Below, one piece after another: positions 54,983 to 64,000 of a stretch of DNA of 64,000 nt (its first letter is position 1; each line of letters starts with the position of its first letter). This DNA is from Sipunculus nudus (Eukaryota; Annelida; Sipuncula; Golfingiida; Sipunculidae). The notes beneath the pieces were generated by a model. The model saw only the letters and a list, made by a program, of their open reading frames with translations. It did no database searches and was not told where the DNA came from. The position numbers and the translations under genes are program-made. The stretch covers positions 41,956,456 to 42,020,455 of the forward strand of contig CM049318.1 in the NCBI GenBank assembly GCA_026874595.1, in the 5' to 3' direction.

Positions 54983-55310
54983 AAAAGGGGACAAATACTA
55001 CCCATTTTTCAAAGTTGACGATTAATGTGAAGCATTGTGGTGTTATTTTTGTTATATCCTTTGCAGTAACTGCAATAAAATTAATGGTAAAAAAATATTG
55101 TCCATCAAAGATGTGTATAGTAAGCGTTGTCACAAGGTCTGTGTGTGCATTCTTGGAATCCAAGATGGCTGCAATAATGCATCGTGAGGAACGCCTCTTA
55201 TAAAAAATTTAAAAGTCAAAGGCATGAATTACACATGGAAAAAGTTTGGTGCTTTTATCCGGCATGTCCCCATACTTTTATAAAGCCACCTGACTCTAAC
55301 CCATGGATAA
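54983..55310 (-). repeat. Reverse copy of the 49.7-50.4 kb repeat
   Basis: AATCCAAGATGGCTGC near 55157 and GGTGCTTTTATCCGGCATGTCCCC near 55250 are reverse-complement counterparts of the landmarks at 49917 and 49801. Confidence 0.55.
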
Positions 55311-56980
55311 CAACTCATTGCATTTGTGACATGTTTACACTTTCTGCAGGGCCCTGCTTATAAACAATAGTGATTTTCTTGTGTATGTTTCAATTTAAAG
55401 TGCTGTTAAGAATAAATATGCCAAAATGGGCCCCAAGGCAGGGCCCCACTGATGCCGCGTTACTTTATAATATGTGTTCATTAATTATAAACCTAAATCA
55501 CCCATTGCTTGTTAGGTACATCTGCTTCTTTATCGAGATAGGTAGGAAATTTGTAAATATACTGAAGCCGCTTTTTTTTATAAAATCAAATGGACAATAT
55601 TGTGCCAGGACTGGTCACAGTACAATGCATGTCAACCGCTCTCTGCTAGTGCGCGTATTTCATCAGTTGATATGACAATCGTTCGTGCGGTTTAAGATGA
55701 AAGGTAGGCGTATTTGATTACATCTATGACTAAAATTTAAATGGCATTCGCAGGTTTAACTTCGTTAATGGAGGTTTAATGGGCCCCTTTTAATTATGCA
55801 TGCATCCATCAATGTAAAGAAACGTTATCGTTTAGGTTATTGTCAAAAACAGGAACGGGGCAAAACAAGGTCTTCAAATATTGAAGTGGTAATATCCAGT
55901 TTAAGCAGTGATCGTACCAATTCACACTTTGTAAAATAACCAGGAGACGTTTGATGTTTTATTCAACAAATATTCTAGTTTTCAAAGGAGCAGGAGTTAA
56001 ATGTGTGCTAAGAATATTTGCTGGTAGCGGAAGCCACGAAGATCTTTTAGGTAGGCGTCTCATGGATAATTTTTGCTCTTTTTGTCTTCATAGCATCCTG
56101 TTCCTTGAGAGGTTATTGATATTATTTAACCGTTTATGATCATCCTCCCCGTGAACCTACCAAGAATAGAGAACACTTGCTTCATTACATGGCCGCCAAC
56201 CAAGACGTTGGCTTTCTACACTCATCTTAAAACGTTTTCCACGTTACTGCATTAGAAAACCCTGGCGCAGACATATTCTCCTTAGCAAACCAGATACGCT
56301 GCAGGAAGTATAGTCTAGACTATTCGTATTGACAGTTGTGTTCGCCTGTCTTCGGCAAAACGAAGTTATATTTATGTAATATATCATTGTGTACCCAGTC
56401 ATGAGCGTCGTCTGGTCTTTAATGTTTGTGGAAAGATAAAAAATATCAGTGCATATAGCAGTGTAGGTTTTTGTTGTTTCTTGCAATCTTGATTTAGGAA
56501 ATCCGTCAATCATTAGGTTTTTTACATATCTAAATCAAAGGATTGAATCAAATCACCTTCCTGTTGCTAATGCCTGAGTGACGGTTTAAAAGGCTATAAT
56601 AAGTGAATTCCGGGGTTAACAGTACATAATAAAATTAGAAAACACTCACAGCGCGCATACCTCCGCAAAAACCTGTATCCACGGCGAAGTCGCCGTAAAA
56701 ATTTAATCGCTCAGTATCCCGATATTCAAAATAAATTCACTGAAAAATAATTGAAAACCTTTACATAATTTGAAACAAAGACATCCTCCAAAAACAGTTC
56801 AAGGGAAACAGTTAAGGACGTTTGGGTTATGTGAAAACCATGTAGGATTATATAACTCTGTTCAAGCACTGACTAATCGAAGATGAATTTATATAAATGA
56901 GTGTGATGCATTTGACGTTACGGGGGGGGGGGGGGGGCGGATCTTTCTAAGCTCATCACATGCCTAAATCCCACGACTCC
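55311..56980. other. 1.7 kb unassigned; G16 run
   Basis: No gene recognised; minus frame 56244-56513 matches nothing I know. A short perfect stem ACGGCGAAGTCGCCGT lies near 56681. A G16 run is at 56922-56937. Confidence 0.4.
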
Positions 56981-56984
56981 CATT

Positions 56985-57590
56985 TACCGATTGTTTTGTT
57001 GGCCGATTTATATCTCAGCTGACTGAAATTCATTTGACCTATAGCGATCATTCTTTCCCCGTTGTCCGTCCGTCCATTTCTCTGTGTCTCAGCACAAATC
57101 GTAATCGTTAGACCTGGAATCTTCTTACTTGACATCCAGTTACATTCACGAATGATCTCCTTGGAAACCTCCGAGCTATGAGGTCAGTACCCCCAGAATA
57201 ATTACAAATTTGATACAAAAGGTCAAGTATCTAAATAACTAATGCGTTGATCAATGTGCATGGTGATCATGGAGTGTTTATCAGTTCCTGCAAACTCGTT
57301 GCGCCTACTGAATTCTTCCGAATGTTTACGCATTTTGTTCTGTATTTTAAACAATCAAATATGCGGTCGTCCATTAACAGGGCACAAATGGTACCCATTG
57401 GATAATCTTCTACCTTGACATCCAGAGAGGTCCATGAAAATCTACTTTGAAACTTGAAATGAGGTCCCTGTTATCCATATCCTCCGAGGTATGGGTCTCA
57501 AAAGTACCCCCAGCATAATTAAAAAAACTCCAGTATCTAAATAACTAATTCATTGATCGCCATGTTTCTTTGAATTCATACTGATTGTCC
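56985..57590 (-). repeat. Reverse copy of the 43.0-43.8 kb repeat family
   Basis: It begins with TCAGCTGACTGAAATTC, TAGCGATCATTCTTT and GTTGTCCGTCCGTCC, the complement of the 43.74-43.82 kb end. It then has TTACTTGACATCCA, CTCCTTGGAAACCT, ATCATGGAGTGTTTATCAGTT and GCAAACTCGTTGCGCCTAC (a decayed GGCGCCACC site near 57299). Two units. Confidence 0.75.
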
Positions 57591-57910
57591 AGGTTTGCAT
57601 CGTAAGGTCCCCTGACCTTAAGCACCTAGCCCAAGGTTCTGTTAGTACTTAGCATTTAATAAGTAAACGTTCACACACTTCTACACAAATGACCAACAAT
57701 TGAGAATGATGTACAATAAATTTAATGAATATTGTTACGGAACCTAATATAAACAGATCACGTATGCGTTATGAACAAAAATTTTGTAATGGAGATAAAA
57801 AAATCAGATTCTTTAACACTAGGCAGCGTGAAATGTCTAGAGGAATGAATAAAGAAGTCAGTGGGTTTTTGTTAACAAATAACTATAATTCATTCTTAAA
57901 ACAACACTAA
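57591..57910. other. AT-rich flank, possibly LTR sequence
   Basis: No landmark. The left end of the 3' LTR that follows cannot be fixed because its only comparison copy is cut by the window start. Confidence 0.4.
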
Positions 57911-58551
57911 CATTACAGTACACTAAATCAATACAATTACACAGTACAATAACAGTATAACATCAAATCAGTATAATCACACAGCCTAATAAACAAATTG
58001 CACACTACCTGGATACCACCACCGCCACAGCGACAAGTTCTTTAAAAGGTATACTCTTGGAGAATAACAGTCAAATGTAAAGCTTTTGTAACAATCCAGA
58101 AAGTCAACTTGAGGCAGGCAGCATTAAATTGTATAGAGTTAGTTATAGTAGAATCCCTGAAATTACTGGATTATCGGACAGGTGCCACAAACTGACATAA
58201 ACACGTCTGTGTCCGCTGGAATATTCTCTCCTCTCTTCCGGTTCAAAACACAGCCCCCTATTCACCCCAAGCCGAGAATTTTTCCACTTCTCGAACAGTC
58301 AAAAGAATCCAACTCAACACACAGTAAACACGCGTTACAGGAATCATCTAGAAAAACATCGCTGTGTCTTTACATATTAGGGTTCACACGTGACTCACGA
58401 CCCGGCTCGGTCAGGCGAGAAAGCCCGAAGCTAGCATGACAACGAGAGTTCAACCAGTACGGATTAAACTGAGAATGTAACAAGCGGCCCGGCGAGGGCG
58501 CTACAACACGAGTTTCGCCCGTGTCACACAATAAAAAGAGCACCTGTAACA
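57911..58551 (-). repeat. 3' LTR of the Gmr1-like element
   Basis: Starts TGTTACAGGTGCTC (minus, 58551) right after a purine tract. It aligns with 1-416 for at least 57961-58380. The left boundary is uncertain. Confidence 0.7.
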
Positions 58552-58561
58552 CTCCCCCTCC
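58552..58561 (-). promoter_or_regulatory. Polypurine tract (plus-strand primer site)
   Basis: Minus-strand GGAGGGGGAG directly abuts the LTR start TGTTACAG, the position expected for second-strand priming in LTR elements. Confidence 0.7.
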
Positions 58562-58689
58562 TGTAAGAAGGAGGAAAGTTTTCTTAAAACTTTCTTTTTG
58601 CGATCATATCACTAAATTTTTACAACATCTCAAAAATCATCTTATTTACAACATTACATAAACATCTCGTTTACAACATTTCATAAACA

Positions 58690-59241
58690 TCTCGATAAGC
58701 ATTCAGCAAGTACATTGTCCTTCCCTTTAATGTGTTTGATTTTAAGGTTGTAATCCTTTAAAAACAAACTCCATCCCAACAATCTTTGATTTTTACACTT
58801 CAGCTTGTTCATGAACGTGAGGAGATTGTGATCACTGAAGACAATGATAGGCCTGACTGATGAAGTAACATAACCTTCAAAATGTTACAATGCCAAAATC
58901 AAAGCCAAACATTCTTTTTCAATAGTGGAGTAGTTTTTCTGGTTTTCATTAAACTTTCTTGAGAAATAACAAATTGGATGACCCATGCCATCATTGCCTT
59001 CTTGTAACAACACAGCACCAGCAGCAGTATCACTTGCATCTACAGCTAACTTCAAAGGTAAAGAAAAGTCTGGAGCTGCTAAAACAGGTGAACTTTGCAT
59101 AATTGCTTTCAAATTCTGAAATGCATTTTCACACTGAACATTCCATACAAACTTTTGTTTATTCTTTAACAAATTAGCCAAAGGTTCAGCTACAGCAGAA
59201 AAAAATTGGACAAAACTTCCTGTAGTATCCAACCATACCAA
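58690..59241 (-). pseudogene. Gmr1-like RNase H domain
   Basis: VVWLDTTGSFVQFFS-type lead-in, then AFQNLKAIMQSSPVLAAPDF, LAVDASDTAAGAVLLQE (first catalytic Asp of RNase H present), ICYFSRKFNENQKNYSTIEKE (catalytic Glu present), ECLALILAL, then a stop near 58884 where the family has a Gln codon. After it HFEGYVTSSVRPIIVFSDHN (catalytic Asp) and HIKGKDNVLAECLSR continue in the same frame to a stop near 58690. It would remove RNA from the RNA/DNA hybrid. One nonsense change separates its halves. Confidence 0.8.
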
Positions 59242-59384
59242 GAAAACGCATTATTTGCTTTTTGTTCTTTGGTCTAGGAATTGCAGAAATAGCACTTAGC
59301 TTAGCATAAACAGGTTTTACCTGACCCTGCCCTACAATATGACCCAAAAAATGTTACTTGTGCATGACAAAACTCAGATTTTTC

Positions 59385-60140
59385 TTAGTTGATGGTCAGA
59401 CGTGCTTCACTGGGTCTTTTGAAGAGGTCTCGAAGAATTTGCAGATGTTTCTCCCAGGTGTCGCTGTATACGATAAGGTCATCAATATATGCGTCGAAGC
59501 CCAGAATGTCCTTGACAGCCGTATGGATGAGGCGCTGGAACGTAGCTGGCGAGTTCTTCATGCCAAACGGCATAACTTTATACTGGTACAGTCCTTGCGG
59601 CGTCACGAATGCGGACACTACTTTCGCTTGTTCTGTCAGCGGAACTTGCGAGAATCCTTTTAGCAAGTTAAGCTTGGAAACATATCTGGAGCTACCGACT
59701 CTATCAATACAATCATCGATCCTCGGAATAGGGAACGTGTCAGTCTTGGTGACAGAGTTCAGTTTTCGATAATCTGTGCACATACGGTAACTTCCATCAG
59801 GTTTTGGCACAAGAATACATGGTGATCTCCAGTTACTATTACTAGGTTCAATAAAATCATTGTCCAGCAAATACCGAATCTCATCCTGTAGATTCTTATG
59901 CTTTTCTGGATTCAGTCTATAAGAATGATGCTTGACTGCGCTTGCCTCGCCAACATCAACGTCATTTCACAACATGTTAGTTCGCGTTGGAATGTCACTA
60001 AACAGCAGCAGGTTCTTGAGGTCTTGTTGTTGTTGTGCGGTAAGGTGTGACAGTTTGGCATCCAGGTTTATAAGCACGTCTAAGTTATTTAATGGTACTG
60101 TACCACACTGAATGTCTACATCACACTTAAAATCAGTATC
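59385..60140 (-). pseudogene. Gmr1-like reverse transcriptase domain
   Basis: The N-terminal part from 60140 reads LSHLTAQQQQDLKNLLL and FSDIPTRTNML, then a TGA (about 59968), then NDVDVGEASAVKHHSYRLNP, EIRYLLDNDFIEPSNSNW. The core frame 59870-59385 has SPCILVPKPDGSYRMCTDYR, KLNSVTKTDTFPIPRIDDC, VSKLNLLKGFSQVPL (the usual catalytic Asp, K(L)DLLKGY, reads Asn here), FVTPQGLYQYKVMPFGMKNS, ATFQRLI and AYIDDLIVYS (YxDD box intact). It ends out of frame with the RNase H that follows. Being downstream of integrase is the distinguishing feature. Confidence 0.85.
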
Positions 60141-61368
60141 TTATTTAACTGGGTCAGGGTCAGTGTTTACACAATTTACAGCAGTAATACTATGTACAAC
60201 ATCTGATGTGCTACTTCTGTCATAATATGGTTTCAACATGTTAACATGGCACAGCTGTTTCTTCTTACGCCTATCTGGTATCAACAGTACGTAATTTAAA
60301 TCACTGGCTTTCTTGTGAACAATGTAAGGACCAAAATACCTAGCTTGCAGAGGTCTGCCAGGGATGGGAAGTAAGGCAAGGACCTTTTCACCGGGCTCAA
60401 ACGTCCTACTTACAGTGTGTTTGTCATACTTTGTTTTCATTTTACTTTGTGCAGATTTTAGATTTGACTTTGCAATCTCACAAGCATTGTGTAGTTTAGT
60501 GCGAAGGTCTGAGACATACTGCAGTAAACTAAGAGAATCAGGATTTTCACACAAGAGTTTTCTTTAGGCAGTTTCAATGGACCGCGAACGGAGTGTACAA
60601 AAACTAGTCCAAAGAGACTGAAACCCAAGGATTTTCTGACAGCAAACAGCAATAGGTGGATTCCTTCATCCCAGTCTTTCTGTGTGTCATAGGAATAGGT
60701 CCTGATCATGTTTTTTAATGTCTGGTGAGAACGCTCGAGGGCACCCTGACTTTCAGGATGGTATGGCGAAGAGCTATACTGTTTTATACCTAGCTCAAGC
60801 ATAACTTGCTGGAATAAGCCAGACATAAAAATTAGACCCTTGGTCAGACTGGACGGATTTTGGTAATCCAAAATTGTAAAAAAAAATTGGTCAGAGCTTT
60901 GACAACACTTTTGGCATTAATTTTGCGCAATGGTATTGTCTCAGGGAAACTGGTAGATGCGCACATAATTGTCAGCAAGTATTCATGTCCAGATTTTGTT
61001 TTGTTTAGTGGTCCAACACAATAAACAATAATCCTACCGAATGGTTCCTCGAAAGCAGGAATAGGCCTAAGTAGAGCCTTAGGAGGATTCTGATTGGGCT
61101 TGCCTACCATCTGGCATGTATCCCATGATTTACAATACTGTACAACATCTTTCCTGAGGTTAGGCCAATAGAAGTGTGTACTAACTTTCTGATAAGTTTT
61201 ATTTATACTTAAATGGCCAGACAAAGGAGCCTCATGTGCCATGCTTAGAACTTCACTGCGAAAGCTTTTGGGCATTACTATTTGATGTTTGATGGCCCAC
61301 CCATCATCAGCGCATATATCAGGTGGTCGCCATTTACGCATAAGCACTCCATTTTTACATAGAAACAA
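60141..61368 (-). pseudogene. Gmr1-like integrase, catalytically dead
   Basis: Three overlapping frames. 61368-60844: HEAPLSGHLSINKTYQKV and HFYWPNLRKDVVQYC, then KSWDTCQMVGKPN (zinc motif; one Cys of the CxxC reads Trp), FGRIIVYCVGPLNKTKSG (first catalytic Asp reads Tyr), TIMCASTSFPETIPLR. 60871-60458: FMSGLFQQVMLELGIKQYSS, YHPESQGALERSHQTLKNMI (catalytic Glu intact), KDWDEGIHLLLFAVR. The second catalytic Asp is lost where a frameshift joins these. 60554-60141: RTFEPGEKVLALLPIPGRPL, RYFGPYIVHKKASDLNYVL, LCHVNMLKPYYDR (the GPY/F-type C-terminal module). It would insert cDNA into the genome. Confidence 0.85.
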
Positions 61369-62068
61369 ACTGGGTTCTGTGACAGTTCATCTTTAGAAAC
61401 TGCCCTGGGAAACAAACATGAAATATCAGGGTCCTTATGCTGTTCCGCAATAAGTTCTGACCTTGAGAATGCTCCATCCTGTACGGGCGAGTCGTTAGAC
61501 GAATCACTAGTGATTCCCAGAGTGTTATTATCTGGAACATTATCTTCATGTGTGTTTTTCTTGGCCATAGATCTAGTTACAGCACATGAAGGATACAAAC
61601 CAGGAATTTCCTGATCTTTGGATCAGTGTCCTGATCAAGTGACGGCTGTACTTTGTCACCTGCAACATCATTGCCTAGAAGCAACTGAACTCCCCTAATG
61701 GGTAAATTAGTTCTTATGCCCACAGTAATATTCTAAGAAATCAAACCTGACTTTAAATGTATACTGTGAAGCGGAACTATAGTGTGCCTGTTTGAAAACA
61801 CACCATTATCAAGTGCATGTGCACCAGTAAAAGACCTATCAGAAAATGGCAAAGTGTTTGCTAACATGAGAGTCTGGCCCGAACTAGTGTCCCTTAAAAT
61901 TGTAATAGGGGTAGGATCTGAAAAATCACTTGAAAGTGATACAAAACCATCATGTATGAATGGCTCAAATAACTCCATTTCAGAGTCAGGAGAGGAATCT
62001 ACTACCTCAGCTTCATCATACAAAGAACTGACATTGAGTGTCAGCCATAAACTCTTTTTCAGAGTCAT
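61278..62068 (-). pseudogene. Gmr1-like aspartyl protease and linker to integrase
   Basis: Frame 62068-61733: FSDPTPITILRDTSSGQTLM. The active site should be DTG and is DTS here. Then LANTLPFSDRSFTGAHALDN and IVPLHSIHLKSGLIS, a stop near 61733, and in-frame continuation ITVGIRTNLPIRGVQLLLGN (the LLG flap/closing motif). Frame 61598-61278 gives AVTRSMAKKNT and an acidic linker, then SRSELIAEQHKDPDISCLF, which leads into integrase. The domain would cut the polyprotein. Confidence 0.75.
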
Positions 62069-63595
62069 TTAAGGAATCTACATCCTTTTTATAATCAGAC
62101 TCCTCATGGCAGTCAACAGAGGAATTTTCCTCACCAGAAACAAACTTCTGTTTGTCATAAGAGGACCTGGCCTTATCCAGAGAATACTCCTCACAGGAGT
62201 GTTGAAAGAACCTAGCCTTATTTAATTCCTCGCAGGAATCAACTGAGGTTTTTACCCCGCAAGCTACGGATTCTTCTTTGGATTCAGACGGCACGTGGGC
62301 CTCTGTAGCATCAAACACTTTATTGGAGTCAATAAAGGAGTTGTACCCCTTATTTACATGAAAAGAGCCTGGCTCTTGTATTATGCTAGGCATAGATTTT
62401 GAAACAAAACCAGAAGGTTTGCTATTTGGTTTATTCGCAAGTTTCCAGCAGTCAGATATCAGATTACCTAATTCCTTCCTGCAGTAATTACAGATTTTCT
62501 TTGAAAATGACTAGTCTTTGTTGGACTTGGACACAGTGGACGTGGACTGAGGTGAGGCAATGGACTTTGCTGAACTATCAGGACTACTTGTACTGGGTGA
62601 TTGCGCTTTAAACTTCTTTTGACCATACTGATTTAAATTCTTGTTTGTGAATGGCTGGTTTGATTTGCTAGTAAGGGACATTTTGTGTGTCAATGAATAA
62701 TCATCAGCTAATTGTTCAGCAATGGCAAGTGTTTAAGGACTTTTCTCATCAAGAAAAGTCTTAACATCTGCGTTAATGCAGCGATTAAATTCTTCAAGCA
62801 ACATCAACTGGCGCAAATTGTCATAATCTTTCATTACATTTTTAGAACTACACCAGCGACCAAACAACTGCTCTTTTGTCCTAGCAAATTCGACGTAGGT
62901 CTGTTCATTGCGCTTTTTCCCAATATCTGAATTCCTGGCGGCAAGCCTCTGGAACTAACTCATAACCTGTTAGGATTAACCGTTTTACCAGGTAATAGCA
63001 GCGGCTTCTACTGAAAGCTCTGTATAAATTTCTCTGGCCTTGCCAGTCAATACACATTGTAACAGCATAGTCCAATTTTCCTTAGGCCAATATTTATCAA
63101 CCTCTTTTTCTTGAAAAGGTGGGACAAGTCTAATGTGTTTAGTAACATCAAAACTGTGAGTTGGGGCAGCACCTAGACCATATTCTAGTTTAAGTCTTTC
63201 TAACTCTAGTCGTTTTAGCTCAATTTCTTTTCCTTTTTTTTTAGTCTTTCTCTTTCTAACCTTTCATGTTCTTCCTTCTCTTCTCTTCGTTTTTCTAATT
63301 TCAACTGTATTAATGCTAGCTCATGTTGCATTTCTAACTTTGTAAATTCTAATTGCATAGCAAGGCTCTCATTTTTTTTATGTTTAAACTCCACCCTCTT
63401 CAATTAAACTTTTGCTAACTAGATCTTGCATGATTTTAGCATTTATATCAGGCTTTCGCAAAGTTTTTTTTCAAACTTAGCCCAAAGTGTTGTCCCAAAC
63501 GCAACAACTGTTCCTTTGTCAACTGTTCAAGTTGATCAGGGTCGAGATCGTCAAGAAATGTCTCAGGTTTGAAATCTGCTATGTTAAGATGTTAA
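62016..63595 (-). pseudogene. Gmr1-like gag with SCAN-related capsid segment
   Basis: N-terminal: DFKPETFLDDLDPDQLEQLT and LLRLGQHFGLSL near 63480-63580. Then a charged coiled coil (63403-63150; MQHELALIQLKLEKRREEKE). Capsid: FDVTKHIRLVPPFQEKEVDK, ENWTMLLQCVLTGKAREIYT, ELSVEAA, LILTGYELVPEACRQEFR and, after a frameshift, NEQTYVEFARTKEQLFGRWC, NLRQLMLLEEFNRCINADVK, TFLDEKSP, a stop, QLADDYSLTHKMSL. The last part matches the SCAN fold in order. The zinc knuckle is damaged (CNYCRKELGNLISDC; the His reads Asn and one residue is extra). An acidic linker follows (62393-62016). It would form the particle shell. Confidence 0.78.
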
Positions 63596-63599
63596 AACA

Positions 63600-63732
63600 A
63601 AAACAGAAAAACCCACTGAGATAAATCTTGTCAAGAATGTAATGGCCCCGTGTCGCCCATGGCAACGGACAATGCTAGCGCTGCACATACACATGTAAGA
63701 CTGCTACATACAAAAAAGAGACATCTGTAACA
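63600..63732 (-). repeat. Short 5' LTR-like segment of the Gmr1-like element
   Basis: The minus strand from 63732 reads TGTTACAGATGTCTCTTTTT, GACACGGGGCCATTACATTC. It parallels the 3' LTR start (TGTTACAGGTGCTCTTTTTA ... GGGCCGCTTGTTACATTC). It then reaches gag within about 135 bp, so about 500 bp of LTR sequence is missing or the LTR belongs to a shorter subfamily. It is preceded by AAAGGGAGAC, which looks like another purine tract. Confidence 0.55.
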
Positions 63733-64000
63733 GTCTCCCTTTGTACATTGTCACACACAAAATAAATGGATGACAATAAATTATATATACACAAAATCCT
63801 ATCTTAGGGGATCTGTTTGACACTGATCATTGGGTGGTTCATCAGTTCTTGCAAACTGGTGGTACCACCTGTATTTTTTCGAATGTTCCAGCATTTTGTT
63901 TTCTATTTTTGAGGCCTTCAAATGAAGAGGTCGTCCGTTTACGGGGCACAAATCGTAATCATTGGACCTAGAATCCTCTTACTTGACATCCAGGAAGGTC
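63733..64000 (-). repeat. Reverse copy of the 43.0-43.8 kb family, cut by the window end
   Basis: From about 63790: GATCATTGGGTGGTTCATCAGTTCTTGCAAACT, GGTGGTACCACC (63858-63869), GAGGTCGTCCGTTTACGGGGCACAAATCGTAATCATTGG and CTTACTTGACATCCAGGAAGGTC. It is the same order as 57290-57420. Confidence 0.7.

Larger units (their letters stand above)
57911..63732 (-). mobile_element. Gmr1-like LTR retrotransposon (Ty3/gypsy proteins, Ty1/copia gene order)
   Basis: Read on the minus strand: a short LTR-like segment (63732-63600), gag (about 63595-62020), protease (about 61930-61600), integrase (61370-60141), reverse transcriptase (about 60140-59385), RNase H (59241-58690), purine tract (58561-58552), 3' LTR (58551 to about 57911). 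Integrase lies upstream of RT, whereas ordinary Ty3/gypsy elements carry it downstream. The domain sequences themselves are plainly Ty3/gypsy-like. That combination defines the Gmr1-like group. All genes are interrupted and key residues are lost, so the copy is inactive. Confidence 0.88.

Noticed and set aside
54200-55163. Frames of 62-112 codons in the 180-bp array
   Set aside because: 180 is a multiple of three, so frames stay open; sequence is a non-coding repeat with no motif.
59358-59772. Plus-strand frames of 101 and 127 codons
   Set aside because: Antisense shadows of the reverse transcriptase.

Overview
This is 64 kb of an AT-rich metazoan nuclear genome with no prokaryotic or organellar gene order. 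The best guess is a bivalve mollusc, from four signs: long tandem-unit repeats full of TGACCTTTGACC and ending in (GGAC)n; repeats carrying AAGATGGC/GCCATATTGG; BEL/Pao and Gmr1-like LTR elements; and tRNA-derived SINEs. No complete host gene is visible. One possible pair or trio of 3' exons of an unrecognised minus-strand gene lies at about 51.66-52.81 kb. Four repeat-poor islands (about 30.7, 38.0, 39.6 and 47.4 kb) look like conserved non-coding DNA.

Layout. 1-416 is part of an LTR of the Gmr1-like family. 0.88-1.69 kb is a decayed LINE reverse transcriptase (minus strand). 1.68-6.24 kb is a large foldback repeat whose inverted arms are made of about 160-bp units. 8.06-8.63 kb is a TAA-flanked MITE. 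9.5-9.7 kb is a 24-bp minisatellite. 10.56-12.7 kb is a 42-bp minisatellite with a 378-bp higher-order period. 13.17-13.5 kb is a SINE. 16.7-19.45 kb and 20.24-28.33 kb are two copies of a long element with CCGATAATGTAA-like subterminal repeats. The first is interrupted by a LINE ORF1 remnant. The second is interrupted by a SINE that is itself interrupted by a BEL/Pao retrotransposon (20.43-26.05 kb). 28.69-29.69 kb is a 5'-truncated LINE.

31.9-32.7, 33.8-35.3, 43.0-43.8, 46.3-46.8, 49.7-50.4, 53.1-55.3, 57.0-57.6 and 63.8-64.0 kb are tandem-unit repeats of several families; some share a GGTGGCGCCACC palindrome. 50.4-51.6 kb is a SINE split by a 901-bp hAT-type element with an exact 8-bp target duplication. 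57.9-63.73 kb is an LTR retrotransposon on the minus strand.

The most notable system is that last element. Its reverse transcriptase, RNase H and integrase are Ty3/gypsy-like, but the order is gag-protease-integrase-RT-RNase H, as in Ty1/copia. This is the hallmark of the Gmr1-like clade. Its gag also carries a segment resembling the capsid region from which the vertebrate SCAN domain arose. The copy is dead: it has stops, frameshifts and lost catalytic residues. The BEL/Pao copy is also dead, having lost the catalytic core of its integrase. All transposon proteins here are broken, so the window is best read as a transposon-rich intergenic or intronic region.
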